Shown here: in pieces, positions 42,389-54,640 of the stretch
Position numbering within the stretch: position 1 is the stretch's first letter
Layout of the letters: the number at the start of each line of letters is the position of its first letter
Origin: Triangularia verruculosa
Taxonomy: Eukaryota; Ascomycota; Sordariomycetes; Sordariales; Podosporaceae
DNA: 64,000 nt
Direction: 5' to 3'
Assembly (NCBI GenBank): GCA_033296885.1
Contig: MU863929.1
Location: 1 to 64,000, forward strand
The notes under the pieces: model-generated
The model's database searches: none
The model's input: only the letters and a program-made list of their open reading frames with translations
What the model was told of the DNA's origin: nothing
Translations under genes and position numbers: made by a program

Positions 42389-44788
42389 ATGGACGGTGTA
42401 AGCATCATCAAGGAACACCAAAAGTGCACGTACTTCCCTAGGTCTTTTTCTATAGCTACACCTGTCGCTAACCTGTGCTCGATATACAGCGATCATCGAC
42501 ATCATCCGTAATACCACCCGAGGCGATGTGAGCCCACCCCTATGGCCGAGACAAGCATGAGCTTGGTGGTGCAAAAAGGGGCATGTGTCTGACATTGTCT
42601 CCTTCTAGTGGAAAGTCTTGGTACTCGACGAAAACACCGAAAAGATCATCAATGCCACCGTCAACGAGGATGACATCCTCAACCATAATATCGCGAGTAA
42701 GGGCGCCGTTACTCCCAGGAGAGACGACAGAAGCTAAAGGAGGCTACAGATATTGAGCGAATCGAGGAGCGCAGAGAACCTAATCCTACCATGGACGCCA
42801 TCTACGTAATCTCTCCCCAGCCGCATATAGTCGACTGTTTAATGGCCGACTTTGAACGACGTCGATACCGAAGTGCATTTTTGATATGGACGGGGGTTCT
42901 GCCAGACACCCTGGCACGGCGTGTCGATGCTGCCCGGAGACAAATAGCAGCGCCCCCTCAAAACCTCTTTGTCGACTTCTATCCCCGAGAATCACACTTG
43001 ATCGCTTTCCAGGACCCTTCCAGCTTTCAAGTGCTATATAATCCGATGTGCAACGATCTTGTGGCACGGCACTTGACGACGTTAGCACAGAAGGTAGCTG
43101 CTGTCTGCCACACGCTGGGGGAGGCACCAAAGATCCGGTATTATTCGCCGCAGACCGCGACCCACGAAGCTGGAGTCCTCTCGTTTCACCTGGCTCGGTT
43201 CCTCCAAACTGAGATCGATCGGTTACAAAAACTGGATCCCAACTTTCCACCACAAACAACACGACCCCAATCTATCCTGCTCATCACGGATCGATCTATG
43301 GATCTTATGGCGCCGTTGCTTCACGAGTTCTCCTACCAATCATTCATTCACGATGTGCTACCGCTCAAGGAACAGCCGAACGGAAAGATTACTTATAAGA
43401 TGGTTGTCAACGAAGGGTTGCCAAATGCTGAAGAGACCGACAGTGAGATTACCGAACGGGACAAACTTTGGGTCGAGAACAGGCATAAGCACATGGCAGA
43501 TACCATAGAGCGGCTCATGAAGGAGTTCAAGAGCTTCATCGCTAAGAACCCCAACTTTGCCGGAAAGAACGAAAACGAGACCAGTCTCAACGATATCCGA
43601 GATATGTTGGCCGGTCTCCCTCAGTTTCAAGAGATGAAGGCGGCATATTCACTTCATCTTACGATGTCACAGGAAGCCATGAACATCTTCCAGAAGTTCA
43701 AGCTCTCCGAGGTAGCCTCGGTCGAACAAACCCTCGCCACGGGCCTCGACGAAGACCTCAAGAAACCAAAAAACGTCCTTGACCAAGTCGTCCGGTTACT
43801 CGACGACCCGGCCGTGGCCCCAACCGATCGTCTCCGGTTGATAGCCCTCTACGCCCTCTACCGCGACGGTATGATCGACCAGGATCTCTTGCGGTTGCTA
43901 TGGCACGCCTCCCTTCAACGAGCACGGGATTCAACGGATAAGGTTGCCATCGAAAATCTCGAGCTCTTGGGTGCTCGCCCCCTGAAAACTCAACTCAAGG
44001 AGGTCCCACCACGCCAGTCCCACCAACCTCTCTTCCCCCCGAATACGAAGACGGCCGTCGAAAGTGAGGAGTACGCGCTATCGAGATTCGAACCGGCGGT
44101 CAAACACATGCTGGAAGATCTTTGCTCCGGCACCCTCGACCAGACTTGTTTTCCTTACGTCATCCCACCACAGGCCGGCGGCCCATCAGACGACGCCTTC
44201 CAAACCCAAGGATCCCTCCGCTCTGCAGCGCCACGGTGGGCCTCGGCCAACAGACGACAAGTCGAAAACCGACAGCGAATCATCGTCTTCATGGCCGGAG
44301 GCGCGACGTACTCGGAAGCGAGGGCCTGCTACGAAGTCTCGGAGAAACAAAACCGGGATGTGTACCTCGTCACCTCGCACATGCTAACACCCGCCAAATT
44401 CATCGACGACCTCAGGTTACTCAAGTCTGACCGTCGGCGGCTGCAGCTCCCGATGGACGAGCCGCCAAAGAAGGCGCCCGCTCACCTCTTTGAAAGACCG
44501 GCTCCGCCTCCGCAGCAGGTTAGGCCGCCGCAACCGGGCGGTGGGGGAGCAGGAGGAGGAGCACCGGGGATGGGAATGGGCGGGCAGATGCCTCCGGGCG
44601 GACCACGGCCTCCTACGAAAGCTCTCGGTGCGATGACGTTGAGTTCTGGACCTGGACCGGGCGGGCCTTCGGGGGGCGGCGGTGGACATGAGAGAACGAG
44701 TAGTAGTGCCACTGGGGCGTCGGTAGGTGATGACAAGGAGAAGAAGAAGAAGAAGAGGAATATCTTTGGGATGAAGAAGGATAAATAA
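42389..44788 (+). CDS. SEC1: Sec1/Munc18 protein (exocytic SNARE regulator)
   Basis: Four exons give 733 residues: 42389-42425, 42490-42527, 42609-42696 and 42750-44788. The first three restore the SM N-terminus: MDGVSIIKEHQ..., IIDIIRNTTRGDWKVLVLDE, DDILNHNIANIERIEERREPNP, running into MDAIYVISPQPHIVDC of exon 4. Frame continuity across intron 1 requires a GC-AG intron (donor T|GCACGT, acceptor ATACAG, 64 bp). No GT donor nearby keeps the frame. Further SM blocks include ILLITDRSMDLMAPLLHEFSYQ and LIALYALYRDGM. The tail is Pro/Gly-rich and ends in a Lys-rich patch. Sec1 binds assembled syntaxin/SNAP25-type SNARE complexes at the plasma membrane. Starting at the 42791 Met would lose the N-terminal ~68 residues. 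Confidence 0.92.
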
Positions 44789-45353
44789 GCGGGGGTGGTA
44801 AGGGCCCGGGGAGAAAAGGGCGGGTTGTTGTTGTATGTTGGCTTGGAAATGATAACACCGGGGGGGGAGGGAACAATTTTTGTCTCTGTATGTAAGGTAA
44901 TCTTTCTTTTTCTCTCTCATTGCGTCTATGGTGTGTGTGTGTCATATTGTGGGGGTTATTTTCTTCTGCTCTCTCTCTCATGTCAGAAATATTTTTATGA
45001 TCAAATCAAAGCATGGCGTTTAGCGTCGTCGGTTTTAACAAATTTGAATGGAAACGGTAGTTTGGATGGCAATGTGTGGTCTCAATTTTCACTGTGGCCA
45101 TGTATTAGGATTGCTGGTGAGTCCAGCATGTCAGTCATCTCACTCAATACACCCCAGCAGAGCATCAATTTCAACCTGCACTTCATTTTTCTGAACCATG
45201 AAAAGTCCAATCATTTATTTGTACTGTACAATGTAACCCCCCCCCACACAAAACCTCTTTTCCCCCCTCTATCACTTGCGAGGTCTCAAGGAAATAGGTC
45301 CACCCATTGCCAAAAAGCCACCGAATACCCTACCCTGTGTCAAGAGAATACTT
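44789..45353. other. Convergent 3' region of SEC1 and RPN1
   Basis: 3' flanks with T-rich and short GT-rich stretches and a C9 run near 45238-45246. Nothing else recognised. Confidence 0.45.
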
Positions 45354-48235
45354 TTACTTGGTTGATTCCCAGTCCGGGTTCTAGAAAAAAGTACATGTTA
45401 GTTCCCTACCAAGCTTCTGGCCCTTGGTTGGTGTTGCTTACCTTGCGCAGAATAACCAGACCCTCCAGGGTGCTGCTCAGGCTGATATACTCCTCATCCT
45501 CCAGCTCAGCACGCTCACCGTGCGCCAACAGCACTGGCGTGCTCTGTGTTTGCCAACCAGTGATGGTCTTGGGGCGACCAGCCTGCCCAACCACATCCAC
45601 GGCCTGACCAACGCGGACATTGACAGTCAATGGCTTGAGATTCTCGTCCAGCGTCACGAGGAAGCGTGGGTGCATGGCTGTGACGAGGAAGTAAAGAAGG
45701 TAGTGTGAGCTCGAGGTGATGAACTGCTTGGCGTCGATCATGGCCACCAAGACGGTCAACAGGCCAGCAGCCGATACCCGAGAGAGGATCTGACGGTCGG
45801 TGTGGAAGGGGTTGATGGAAAGCGTACCCTTGCCCATGTGGACAAGACCTTGCGCGATGCGAACCATGAACAGTGTTTCCTGATCCCGGTGGTAGTAGCT
45901 AGCAAGTTGGCGCAGGAGTTGGGCCAATCTGGCGTTGTTGGTGCCGGCACCAACAAGACCCATGGCAAAGATGGCATTGATGGCGACATCGTTGTCGGTG
46001 TCGTGGCTGTATCTCGACAGCGTGTCGTACACCTTCATCTGGGGGTTACTTGGGCTAACGATAGCCATAGCCAGGGGTACCGCACGGCGAATGTTGGCTT
46101 CACCGTAGTGCATGAGATGACCGAACTGACGGAGAACCATCTCCTGGCCAACATCCTCGCCCATCGCAATGAGACCAATTCCAAGAACAGCGTAGGCCTG
46201 CAGAAGCTCATCACCCTTCTTCTCTTCCGACTCCTCCAAGTGCTCATTGCAAATGTGCAGCAGCTCTTGGATCTTCAATACAGCACCAGTTCCGGCCCAT
46301 GCGCAGATGGAGGCAAGAACGGAGGTAGGCTTAGCCATTGGATGCTCAACCGCCTTAAGAGTCTCCAAAATGACATCCACCTCCTCCTGGCGCCCGAAGA
46401 AAAGAAGACCCAGACCCAAGGCAAGGAATCGTGTCCACTTATCGGTGAGCTGGCTCTTGCGGTCATCGTCCAAAAGTGTAGTGATAATCGCCTCGGTGAC
46501 CTCAGGGTTAGAAGAGCCCACAAAAACCAAACCGCAAGCAAGAGCAGCCATGGCGGATACCCGCATCTCTTGGGTTGTGTCTGTGATAATAGGCAAGAGA
46601 AACTCCAGGAGCTCTGTCTTGTTAGAACCCGCGTAGGCCAGGCCCAAACCCATAACCGTCGCCGTTCTAATCAACGGGTTCTGATGGGCGAGCTTCTCGT
46701 GGTCGGCAAGGAGAGCCATGGCTGGCTCAGAATCCAAGCGAACGCCAGAGTTCATGATGCCAATAGCGAGATAGGCACCGGCCTGGATTTGCTCCTCTTC
46801 GAGATATGTGTACTTGTCCACCTGGTCAAGCCCATTTTCGATGTCCCACATGAGAAGCGTACCCAAAGAGGCCACAGTGGACATCATGCCCTCATCCTTT
46901 GTCTTCCATACCCAGCTCTCCTTGTCGGCTCCGGTCAGCATCATCTTGTCATTGCCGAATCCCGCGTTTACGAAACCGTTGACAAACGCAGCGGCCAAGT
47001 TGTTCCGGGCCGAGTCGAAGTTTGTCAGACCGGCCACCCTGCTGCTCTCAAGGTGGCTCTTGTAGATATCTTCGGTGGTCTTGGGCTCGAGAATGTTAAG
47101 CTCCTTGCCAAGGGCCTTGAAGTGGTCGGGAAGCTTCACATTGGAGAGGCATTCTTGAATTTCCTCGTCATCGTTCTCGTCGCTGTCGAGCCATATTCTT
47201 TGGCGCGCAATCAAATAAGAAAGCTGCTTCTTGAGAGCCAGATCGGGGGCATCTTGAAAGTCAGCTGTAATAAGGTTATGATCGTTCAACCGAATAGCAA
47301 GAACCATCGCCTGTGTGTACTGCTTGTAAGTCTTGTAGATGTCGTGGGCCACACGGAGGAATTGCTCATTGTCTGGGTAGGTGAGCAGGTTGACCATGGA
47401 GACCATGTACAAGCAGACTCTCCCGTATGTGTTCTCATCGACAAACTTGGGCAACTCCTCGATGATTTCCAGTTCGCTCATGAGGTCCACAGCATCGGCC
47501 TCCTGATTGCTCTTGAGGAACAGGGGAACCAAGGCGAGAGCAAGGTCCACGAGGTCGGCCGTGGGCTCGTCGGCGGCAATGCGCTTCCCATACACCTCAC
47601 CAATCTCAAGCGCGAGATGTCGAACATACTCGTGACCCCAGGACCCAATGTCTTGCGTTGGGGCAAGCAATCGGTACTTGAGGGTATCTTGGCGGTCTTC
47701 GTCGGAAAAGGTCATACCGATCACCGAGAGAACATCTGCAAGAGAGTTCTTGTCGTCGCCCGCTGGCCATTCTTCGTAAAGCTTCGTCAGGGTCTCGTAG
47801 TGTGGGCGCAAGAATTTTAGGGGTTTGGGAACGGCCGTCATCGAAGATGTCGAAGTCTTGATAAAATTCTTCATAGCCTCGAGGGCCGGCTTGTAGAGGG
47901 ACGCATCGGACTCCTGCTGGATGGTTAGATGGGGTGTTTCCTGGCAACAGTAACAATCAGACAGCAACGCACAGTCAACCGTTCCACAATCATGTCGAGC
48001 TCGTTCTTTAGCTGCTGGTCCTCCTCGCTAAGCTCCTCTGAAGCTGCACCATGCTGTTAGCAAGCGCTTCTCTTGTTGATGATACCCATGCAGAGGTGAA
48101 CGCACTCTCAGCCTTGTCGTCATCCTTCTTTCCGTTCTCCACGGGTTGGCCGGCCTTGTCCTTCTGTGTCTCGTCATCAACAGCCTTCCCCTTGCCCTTG
48201 TCGGCGGTCTTCGACAGGTCGCTGTCTTGCGCCAT
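45354..48235 (-). CDS. RPN1: 26S proteasome regulatory subunit RPN1 (PSMD2)
   Basis: Four exons (48235-48106, 48043-47973, 47913-45442, 45380-45354) give 899 residues. The charged N-terminus (MAQDSDLSKTADKGKGKA) leads into SEELSEEDQQLKNELDMIVERLT, ESDASLYKPALEAMKNFI and TSSMTAVPKPLKFLRPHYE. Toroidal PC repeats fill ~400-720 (AYLAIGIMNSG, TATVMGLGLAYAG, AALACGLVFVG, VLGIGLIAMGED, AMGLVGAGTNNARLA). The C-terminal domain has FLVTAMHPRFLVTLDE. RPN1 is the base scaffold that receives ubiquitin and UBL shuttles. Acceptor choice for introns 1 and 2 was set by GCTAAC/CTAAC branch sites; the nearest alternative acceptor would leave a 32-bp intron. The last exon encodes only NPDWESTK. A 672-codon antisense frame over this gene is a codon-bias shadow. 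Confidence 0.95.
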
Positions 48236-48910
48236 GGTTGTGTTTATGTGTGGTGGGATGGGATGTTGTCAAGCTCCGTTGGGCCTGCGGGTGGTGGCGG
48301 GGATCAAACTTGAAGGGGGACTTTCTGGCGGGCGGCAGCTTCGATTGGGCGTCACGATATCCCCGTTGTAGCAGCTTGCTGTAATGACTGCCAATGGTTT
48401 GTAAAAAGTTGGATAGCGGCGGTGTTGACGTCGAAGATGGAAGAAAGCTTAGCAATTCTCCCGTTGATGCTGAGGCGGGCAGGCAGCTTGCTGGTTACGC
48501 GACACTGCTTGGCCGCCTGGCCGCCTGGCACTGGGACACAAGGCGGGCCCAACCTCAGTGGTCAGTGCTCCACTGAGCTAAGCTCGACCCTGGTCTGCCA
48601 GATCCCTGCCAGGTGAGGTCCCGTCACCGTCCGGCACATACAAATTCCGCTTCACCTATGTATTGAACCCTGGACTTCAAGAAAATGGGGCTGGGCCCAG
48701 GGTTAATATATCATCTTATCTTGATCTTATCGCTGATGGCAGGCCATGAATTTTTGGTGGGCACAGCGCAATGCGATGGAGGGGCACCAAGGAGACATCA
48801 CTGAAGTGAATTCCGCGCGCATTTGATATCACATCCCACCTTTGATTCTATCTAGGGATTTTACTACTTTGCAGTCCAACTTCTCCAGGGATATCAGCTA
48901 AGCCGCAACC
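48236..48910. promoter_or_regulatory. Divergent intergenic region, RPN1 / RIO2
   Basis: About 675 bp between divergent starts of two housekeeping genes. A proteasome-associated control element was looked for and not recognised with confidence. Confidence 0.35.
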
Positions 48911-50276
48911 ATGAAGTTGGATACACGGGCTATGCGCCACCTCACAGCCGAGGACTGGAAGGTCCTCGCTGCTGTAAGTGACCCTCCTTCAAACCTCCAG
49001 CCCCAGCATCATGTACCTTGCTGGCCTCAACCAACCGCCCCCTGAAAGCCCCCCTTCCACACCCCTTCATAACCACCACGCTAACCATCCCCCCCAGGTC
49101 GAGCAAGGCTCCAAAAATCACGAACTCGTTCCCGTCTCCATCATCGAACGCTTCTCCCGCCTCAAAGGCGGCTCCTCCCTCGTCAACAAATGCATCTCCA
49201 CCCTCGCCAAAACCTCCCTCATCGCCAAGATGAAAGAAGCCAAGTACGACGGCTACCGCCTCACCTACGGCGGCCTCGACTACCTCGCCCTCCACACCCA
49301 CTCCCAAAAGAAGCACATCTACTCCGTCGGCACCCGCGTCGGCGTCGGCAAGGAATCCGACATCATGCTCGTGGCAGACCACACCGGCGCCCAGCAAATC
49401 CTCAAAATCCACCGCCTCGGCCGCATCTCCTTCCGCACCGTCAAGACCAACCGCGACTACCTCAAGAAAAACGCCTCGGGCTCCTGGATGTACCTCTCCA
49501 CCCTCGCCGCCCGCAAGGAATACGCCTTCCTCTCCGCCCTTCACAACGCCGGCATCCCCGTCCCCCTCCCCATCGCCCACTCCCGCCACACAATCGTCAT
49601 GTCCCTCGTCGACGCCCCACCACTCCGCCAAATCTCCTCCGTCCCCGACCCAGCGGCCCTCTACGCCTCCCTAATCGAGCTCTACCTCCGCCTGGCCAAG
49701 CACGGCCTCATTCACGGCGACTACAACGAATTCAACATCCTCATCCGCGAAGATGTCGTCGTTTCCACCTCCTCGGAAGAAGATGGCAACACCGAGGAAA
49801 CAATCACCCTCACCCCCGTCGTCATCGACTTCCCCCAGATGATCTCGATGGAGCACGTCAACGCCGAAATGTACTTTGACCGCGACATCAACTGCATCAA
49901 GACCTTTTTCGAAAGGAGGTTCCACTTCAAGGCCACCACCCCCGGCCCCTTTTACAAGGACGTCAGGAAGACCGTCGGACAAGACGGCTTCGAGAGGCTG
50001 GACGCCACGCTCGAGGCGTCAGGCATCACCAAGAAGATGGCCAAGGACCTCGAGGCGGCGATTAGACAGCACGAGGAAGAAAAGCTGCAGAATCCAGAAG
50101 CGTTCCAGGCAGACGAAGATGACGAGGACGACGAAGAAGAGGACGAGGACGAGGAGACTGCAAGTGACGGGGAAAAGGAGGAGGAACAACAACCATCAAT
50201 AGTCATCGGATTCAAAACTCCATCAGGGGCTGCCGAAGAGGGGATGGAAAAGCTGAGCATAAATGACGAGACGTAA
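48911..50276 (+). CDS. RIO2: Serine kinase/ATPase RIO2 (40S maturation)
   Basis: Two exons, 48911-48973 and 49098-50276, give 413 residues. The wHTH N-terminus is split by the intron (MKLDTRAMRHLTAEDWKVLAA|VEQGSKNHELVP). RIO2 features follow in order: YGGLDYLALHTH, P-loop VGTRVGVGKESDIM at ~105-118, a Lys in ILKIHRLGR, the catalytic loop HGDYNEFNIL at ~235, and the metal loop VVIDFPQMIS. The C-terminus has an acidic run (DEDDEDDEEEDEDEE). RIO2 binds pre-40S particles and drives late cytoplasmic 20S rRNA processing. The stop overlaps a perfect GTAAGTAAG donor-like string (GACGAGACGTAAGTAAG), so a further 3' exon cannot be fully excluded. Confidence 0.94.
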
Positions 50277-51201
50277 GTAAGAAAGCTCAAGAGAAAAATA
50301 AATATAATGTTAAATGAACAAGTCACGTTTTCCCATTTATTCCTGCCAAGTCAGTGACTGACTTTCTCGTGGTCTCTCAGCGCCATGATCCAACCCATTC
50401 CCGAGCTGACCTCACTATCATCCAATTTCCCTCCCCTTGCCATCCTAAACCATCCACACACCCGTTAGTACTTCATACTTTTTAAATCTCGTTTTATATA
50501 CGAAGGCCATGTATTTCCATGGGAGAGATGCGACTGAAATCTACCACGCGTTGTGGCTAAGCTACGTACGCCCTTTGGATGTCAAGGTAAGAGGGGTTAG
50601 AATTCCTGTGATGATTAAGAACAGTAGTAAATGATGCAGTATGTCACTTGGATATACATATATGCAAGGGCACACTTGTGTTGTCAGTCGAGAGAGACAC
50701 AATATGCATGGATTATTCGTAGCTATCAGGATCGAAGACGGCATTTCGGGTACCACCACTAAACAGGAAGCAAATACCATACAAGATCAAGTTCAAGGGC
50801 TCTGACAACATGTTAAGACTGATCTCTTCCATTCACCGATTGCTCGAGCTCAAGAAATACGTCCCTGGGTTTTCAGAGATGCTACAGGTACAAACAAAGA
50901 CAAAAAAAGATTCTGAGCTCCCGTCCTCCATCCTCTCTGAAAACGACTTGATAACCCATTTGTCTAACATGTTTTCGTCCACTAAACATAGCAGAGAGGT
51001 AATTATGTGTGCTGGCAGCCCCGAACGGGAGTCGACCAATGCCAAGGTCGCCGCGCTCCAACTGAAATGACAATGAACTCGTAAGCGATATCGGCTTGAC
51101 CGGAACCTCTTGAGATAAGTGAAAACTGAAGTGATGCGAAGAAGTTCCAGATGTGTACTCAGACATAGGCAAAGATGTTCGCGCCATTAGACTGTGGTTC
51201 T
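50277..51201. other. Convergent 3' region of RIO2 and the RRM gene, nothing recognised
   Basis: About 900 bp of AT-richer sequence. Short frames on both strands lack domains. Probably 3' UTRs. Confidence 0.4.
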
Positions 51202-53150
51202 CTAGGATTTCTCCTTCTTGGTCGCCGACTCCTTCTTGATGGGTGATGACTGAGTACTGCCCTTTTTGACAGTCGGAGAGTCAACCACCGTCACGCCCTC
51301 ATCGGTAGAGCCATCGTCCGAAGCAGTGGCCGAGGGAATGCTGTGCCTGAAAACAGGACGTGAGTCATCCTGAGCCAAACTGACCACAAGGCGTGGGGGT
51401 TGGACATACATCAAGCTGGTGCGACCAAGACCCTGAGACATGACTGGAGTCGTGTTCGCACTGCCGCCAATGTTGGTGCGGACAGGAACACGCGGAGCAT
51501 AAGAGCTACAAGAAGGTCAGCCAAGTCCTGTGAATGAACGAGAGAGGAGGAAGCAACTCACATGTCTGCTCCCACGCCAGATCGACGGCTCCACGGGGCC
51601 TGCTGGTAGATGCTGGGGTGAATACCGACATCCGCCGTTCCATAGGCACCGATGTTGTACTCATTTGTTCTGAACTGGCGACGCTCAGCGGTGATACGCT
51701 TGAGCTCCTTCTGGGCCGGCGTGTCGGCGTAGCGAACCTGCATCAACATGCCCTCGTCCCCAATGGAAGCACCGTGGAATTGCTTGATGATTTCTTCACA
51801 CTCATCGCGAGTCTCGAACCTGGAAAGAATCAGCATAATGCTCGCACATGAAGCCGCCGGGGAAGAACTTACCGAGCAAAACCGACGCCACGGCTGTTGC
51901 CCATGCTATCGCGGAGGATCTTGCTGGACACGACATGGTAGCCAGTGAAAATGGCATTCAGTTCCGACTCATTGAGGCGCTTGGGCAAATTGGAGAGATA
52001 GAGGTTGGTGGAACCCTCATCACCCTCAGCCTTGAGTCTCGCATTGAAACTCTCCTGTGCTCACCGTTAGGACTAGACAAAAAACGCAGAGTCAAAGAAC
52101 CTTACCCGAGCAAAGCCAACCTCATACCCAAGATGGTAAAAACCCCTGATGCACTTCTCCGAGTCGCGGACATCGGCAAATTTGGCAAATCCAAAACTGT
52201 GAACAAAGTCAGTCAAATGTCAAACAGTGCCTGGAGTGAATTGTAGCATACCCTTTGCAAGCGCCAGTGGCAGTGTCAATGATGGCCTTGCTCTGCTCAA
52301 CAGTTCCGAAGCGAGAAGCATATCGGTGAAGCAACTCATCATCGGTGGTAGGATGCAAGCCACGAATGTAAACATTGCGATTGCCGTGAATCCGGTTCTC
52401 GAGACACTGCTCGATGGATTTGATGTGTGTGGGAGGGGTAAAGACCGCCGGAACAGCAGCCGGAATCTTAGGGTCCTCCTTGAGAAGTTCCAACAGCTCC
52501 TCATCAATGGGCTGCGAAACCTTAGGAACCGTGCCGGGCATCACAACCTGCTCCGGAGAAGGAGTCGTGTAGCTTGAGCGATAGACGCCAACACGCGAGC
52601 CAGCACCGCGCTCCGAAGCACTGCCAAAGAAAGGGGTAGCAGGAGTGGACTCAGTGGTCGAGTATGAGCCGCGACGATTCTCCAAAGCCGGAACCTCGCT
52701 GCTGCTACGATCGGCATAAGAAGCGACACGGCCCGGGGTGTAGGGCATGGCGTGGTAAGGAACGGGCAAAGGAGCGTAGTTTCCCTGAACAGGGAATTGG
52801 CCAGAGACGCTGTAGCCATAGGCACCTTCTGGAGCCAATCCGACATGAAGAGGGACTGAGTATCCCTGGTAAGCGACAGGTTGCTCTTGACCGGCCATGT
52901 ATCCGTGATGCTGAATTTGCGACATGTTGGCCGCGCCATGGTTGCTACCAGCGGGAAGGCTCATCGCGCCAAACTGGCTGACTAGAGCATCCATGCTCTC
53001 AGAGGAGTGGCCAATGTGGTGGCCGTGAGGGGCAGAGTGGCCATTGTGGCCGTTGTTCCCGACCTGATTCCCGATGAATGTCGAGTAGGAAGTCTGGCGA
53101 CCGTTGCCGACATCCGAGGGCATGGTATTGTTGTTTCTGTAATGTGACAT
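51202..53150 (-). CDS. RBMS/MSSP-family two-RRM RNA-binding protein (Msa1-like)
   Basis: Six exons (53150-52252, 52196-52106, 52054-51873, 51819-51562, 51505-51410, 51346-51202) splice in phase to 556 residues. The N-terminal ~280 residues are His/Gly/Ser/Tyr-rich low complexity. RRM1 begins NVYIRGLHPTTDDELLHRYASRFG and closes across intron 1 with KG|FGFAKFAD. RRM2 reads TNLYLSNLPKRLNESELNAIF, SKILRDSMGNSRGVGFAR and FETRDECEEIIKQFHG, the tandem arrangement of animal RBMS1 and fission-yeast Msa1, a negative regulator of sexual differentiation. A Ser/Lys-rich tail ends the protein. Open frame extends far upstream of this Met, but a 5'-UTR intron acceptor (TTTCAG) falls just before it and the upstream residues are non-protein-like. 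The mRNA probably has a long spliced leader. Confidence 0.9.
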
Positions 53151-54640
53151 TGTGGGAAGATACAATCTGAAAGTCGGGTCAGCGAATTGTTCCCAAGCCG
53201 AGGTAAGGCCTACACATGGTGGGACAAATTCCCGGGAGGCTGTGTGTTCTAGGACCATTGCCCCCCCTGAAATATGCGATAGTAGACTCGAAAGCTTGAA
53301 CAGAGACGAGTGGGGTCGATGGAGGATGGAGGGTAAGGCCGGATGTCGAGAATTTGTTGCCACGTACCTTGATGTCTGTCGAAAAGAAGCTGGGGTCACT
53401 GAAGAAATGCCATAGTCAGCATCAAGTTGAGGAACAAAACAAGCAAAGGTGCTGCGAAAAAGTATCGACAGGATGCGATGACAAAAGTGAAATGACTGCC
53501 AGGAGCAACAAGAGCGAGGAAGAAAGTAAAAGGGCCAAAACAAAAGGGAACCCTGATGGTAACGAAAAAACAAAGTTCGCACACTGTGGCTGCACGACTG
53601 GTTCTCAGGGGGTGTGGTATCTGTCGGGGGTCCGAACAAGAACATGCTAGTCCAGTGAACATACCTCCAAAATGGTCTTGTCTTGTACTGCTGATTCGAC
53701 AGATGCTGCGAATACAAGAAACCGAGCGACTCAAAGACGGGGAATGTTAGAGGCCAAATTTTTGAATGCAAGCGAGTGCGGGAGTAAGAGGAATAGAGCG
53801 AGCTATCGGCAAGATGAATGGAAGAGACTTGGGATCTGTCTGGTGTTGATGCTGTAACGAGAGATCTGGCAGAGTCCACAAGAGACCAAAACAAGAAGAT
53901 GGGAATGAATGGTGATGGTTTTAAGAGAAGGGAAAAGAGAGGAGATGGGACGGCGCCGACCAAAGGTAAGTGAATGCCACTCTGGCTGGCCCACGGACCC
54001 GAGGCAAGACGGGACCCGCAGTGTCGTGACTATCCACATGCTTTCCTGACTGCTGAAACTGCTGGTCGAAGGCAGCTAGGAAGGCACGTATGGGAGGATG
54101 GTAAGGCACCAGGTCTCATCCGAGCTGAAGACCTCGGGATGCCCGTGGCAAGGCGGAGAATCAGATGGGGGGCAGCCACTGAGAGGCCCATTCTCGCGCT
54201 TTCCTGGCCGACCAAATGAATTTGGGATGGGAGGGGGAGTGGACTTACCAACTCTCCGGCAGCAGCTGATGGTAACAGATGCAAGATAAGGCGATGGCTA
54301 TTGCCTAGCGATGCTGAAAGGTATTCGGTACCGACGGGAGATGAAGAGGGGCGATGAGGTGTACGGCCTGAATCGAATGGGATGCTTGCTAGGTAGTGGT
54401 TGAACTGAAAACTCTGAAGCGGAAAGAGCGATGTTGAGGCGTGGGATGGCTGAAGGCTGGCGGGGCAGGTGGAGGTAACTCTTGCACTTCCTTCCCTTGA
54501 ACCGATCTCCCAGGCACTCGGGTGGGCTGTTGTATTTTCAAAAGAAAAGGAACACCTTCGAACCCTTCGGGAAGGAAGCTGTGTGAGGTGAATGACGCAG
54601 ATGCCCTGCTCCAGCTCTTCACTTGCGGGACTGCTGATGA
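53151..54640 (-). promoter_or_regulatory. Probable long, spliced 5' leader of the RBMS-type gene
   Basis: On the minus strand a consensus donor, AAG|GTACGT (intron from 53367), pairs with a TTTCAG acceptor ending at 53167, giving a 201-bp leader intron just 16 nt before the start codon. Another donor-like TTG|GTAAGT lies at ~54243-54248. Long regulated leaders are common for fungal developmental RNA-binding proteins. No upstream ORF was analysed in detail. Confidence 0.5.

Noticed and set aside
45802..47820. 672-codon plus-strand open frame
   Set aside because: Exactly antisense to RPN1, whose exons, motifs and introns are clear. The antisense frame has no domain and reflects codon bias.
47941..47972. 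32-bp second intron in RPN1 ending at GTTGCCAG
   Set aside because: Too short for a fungal spliceosomal intron. Using the acceptor at 47914 gives 59 bp, a CTAAC branch and the family sequence VERLT-ESDASLYKP.
48942..49631. 229-codon Gly/Asp/Val-rich minus-strand frame
   Set aside because: Antisense to RIO2.
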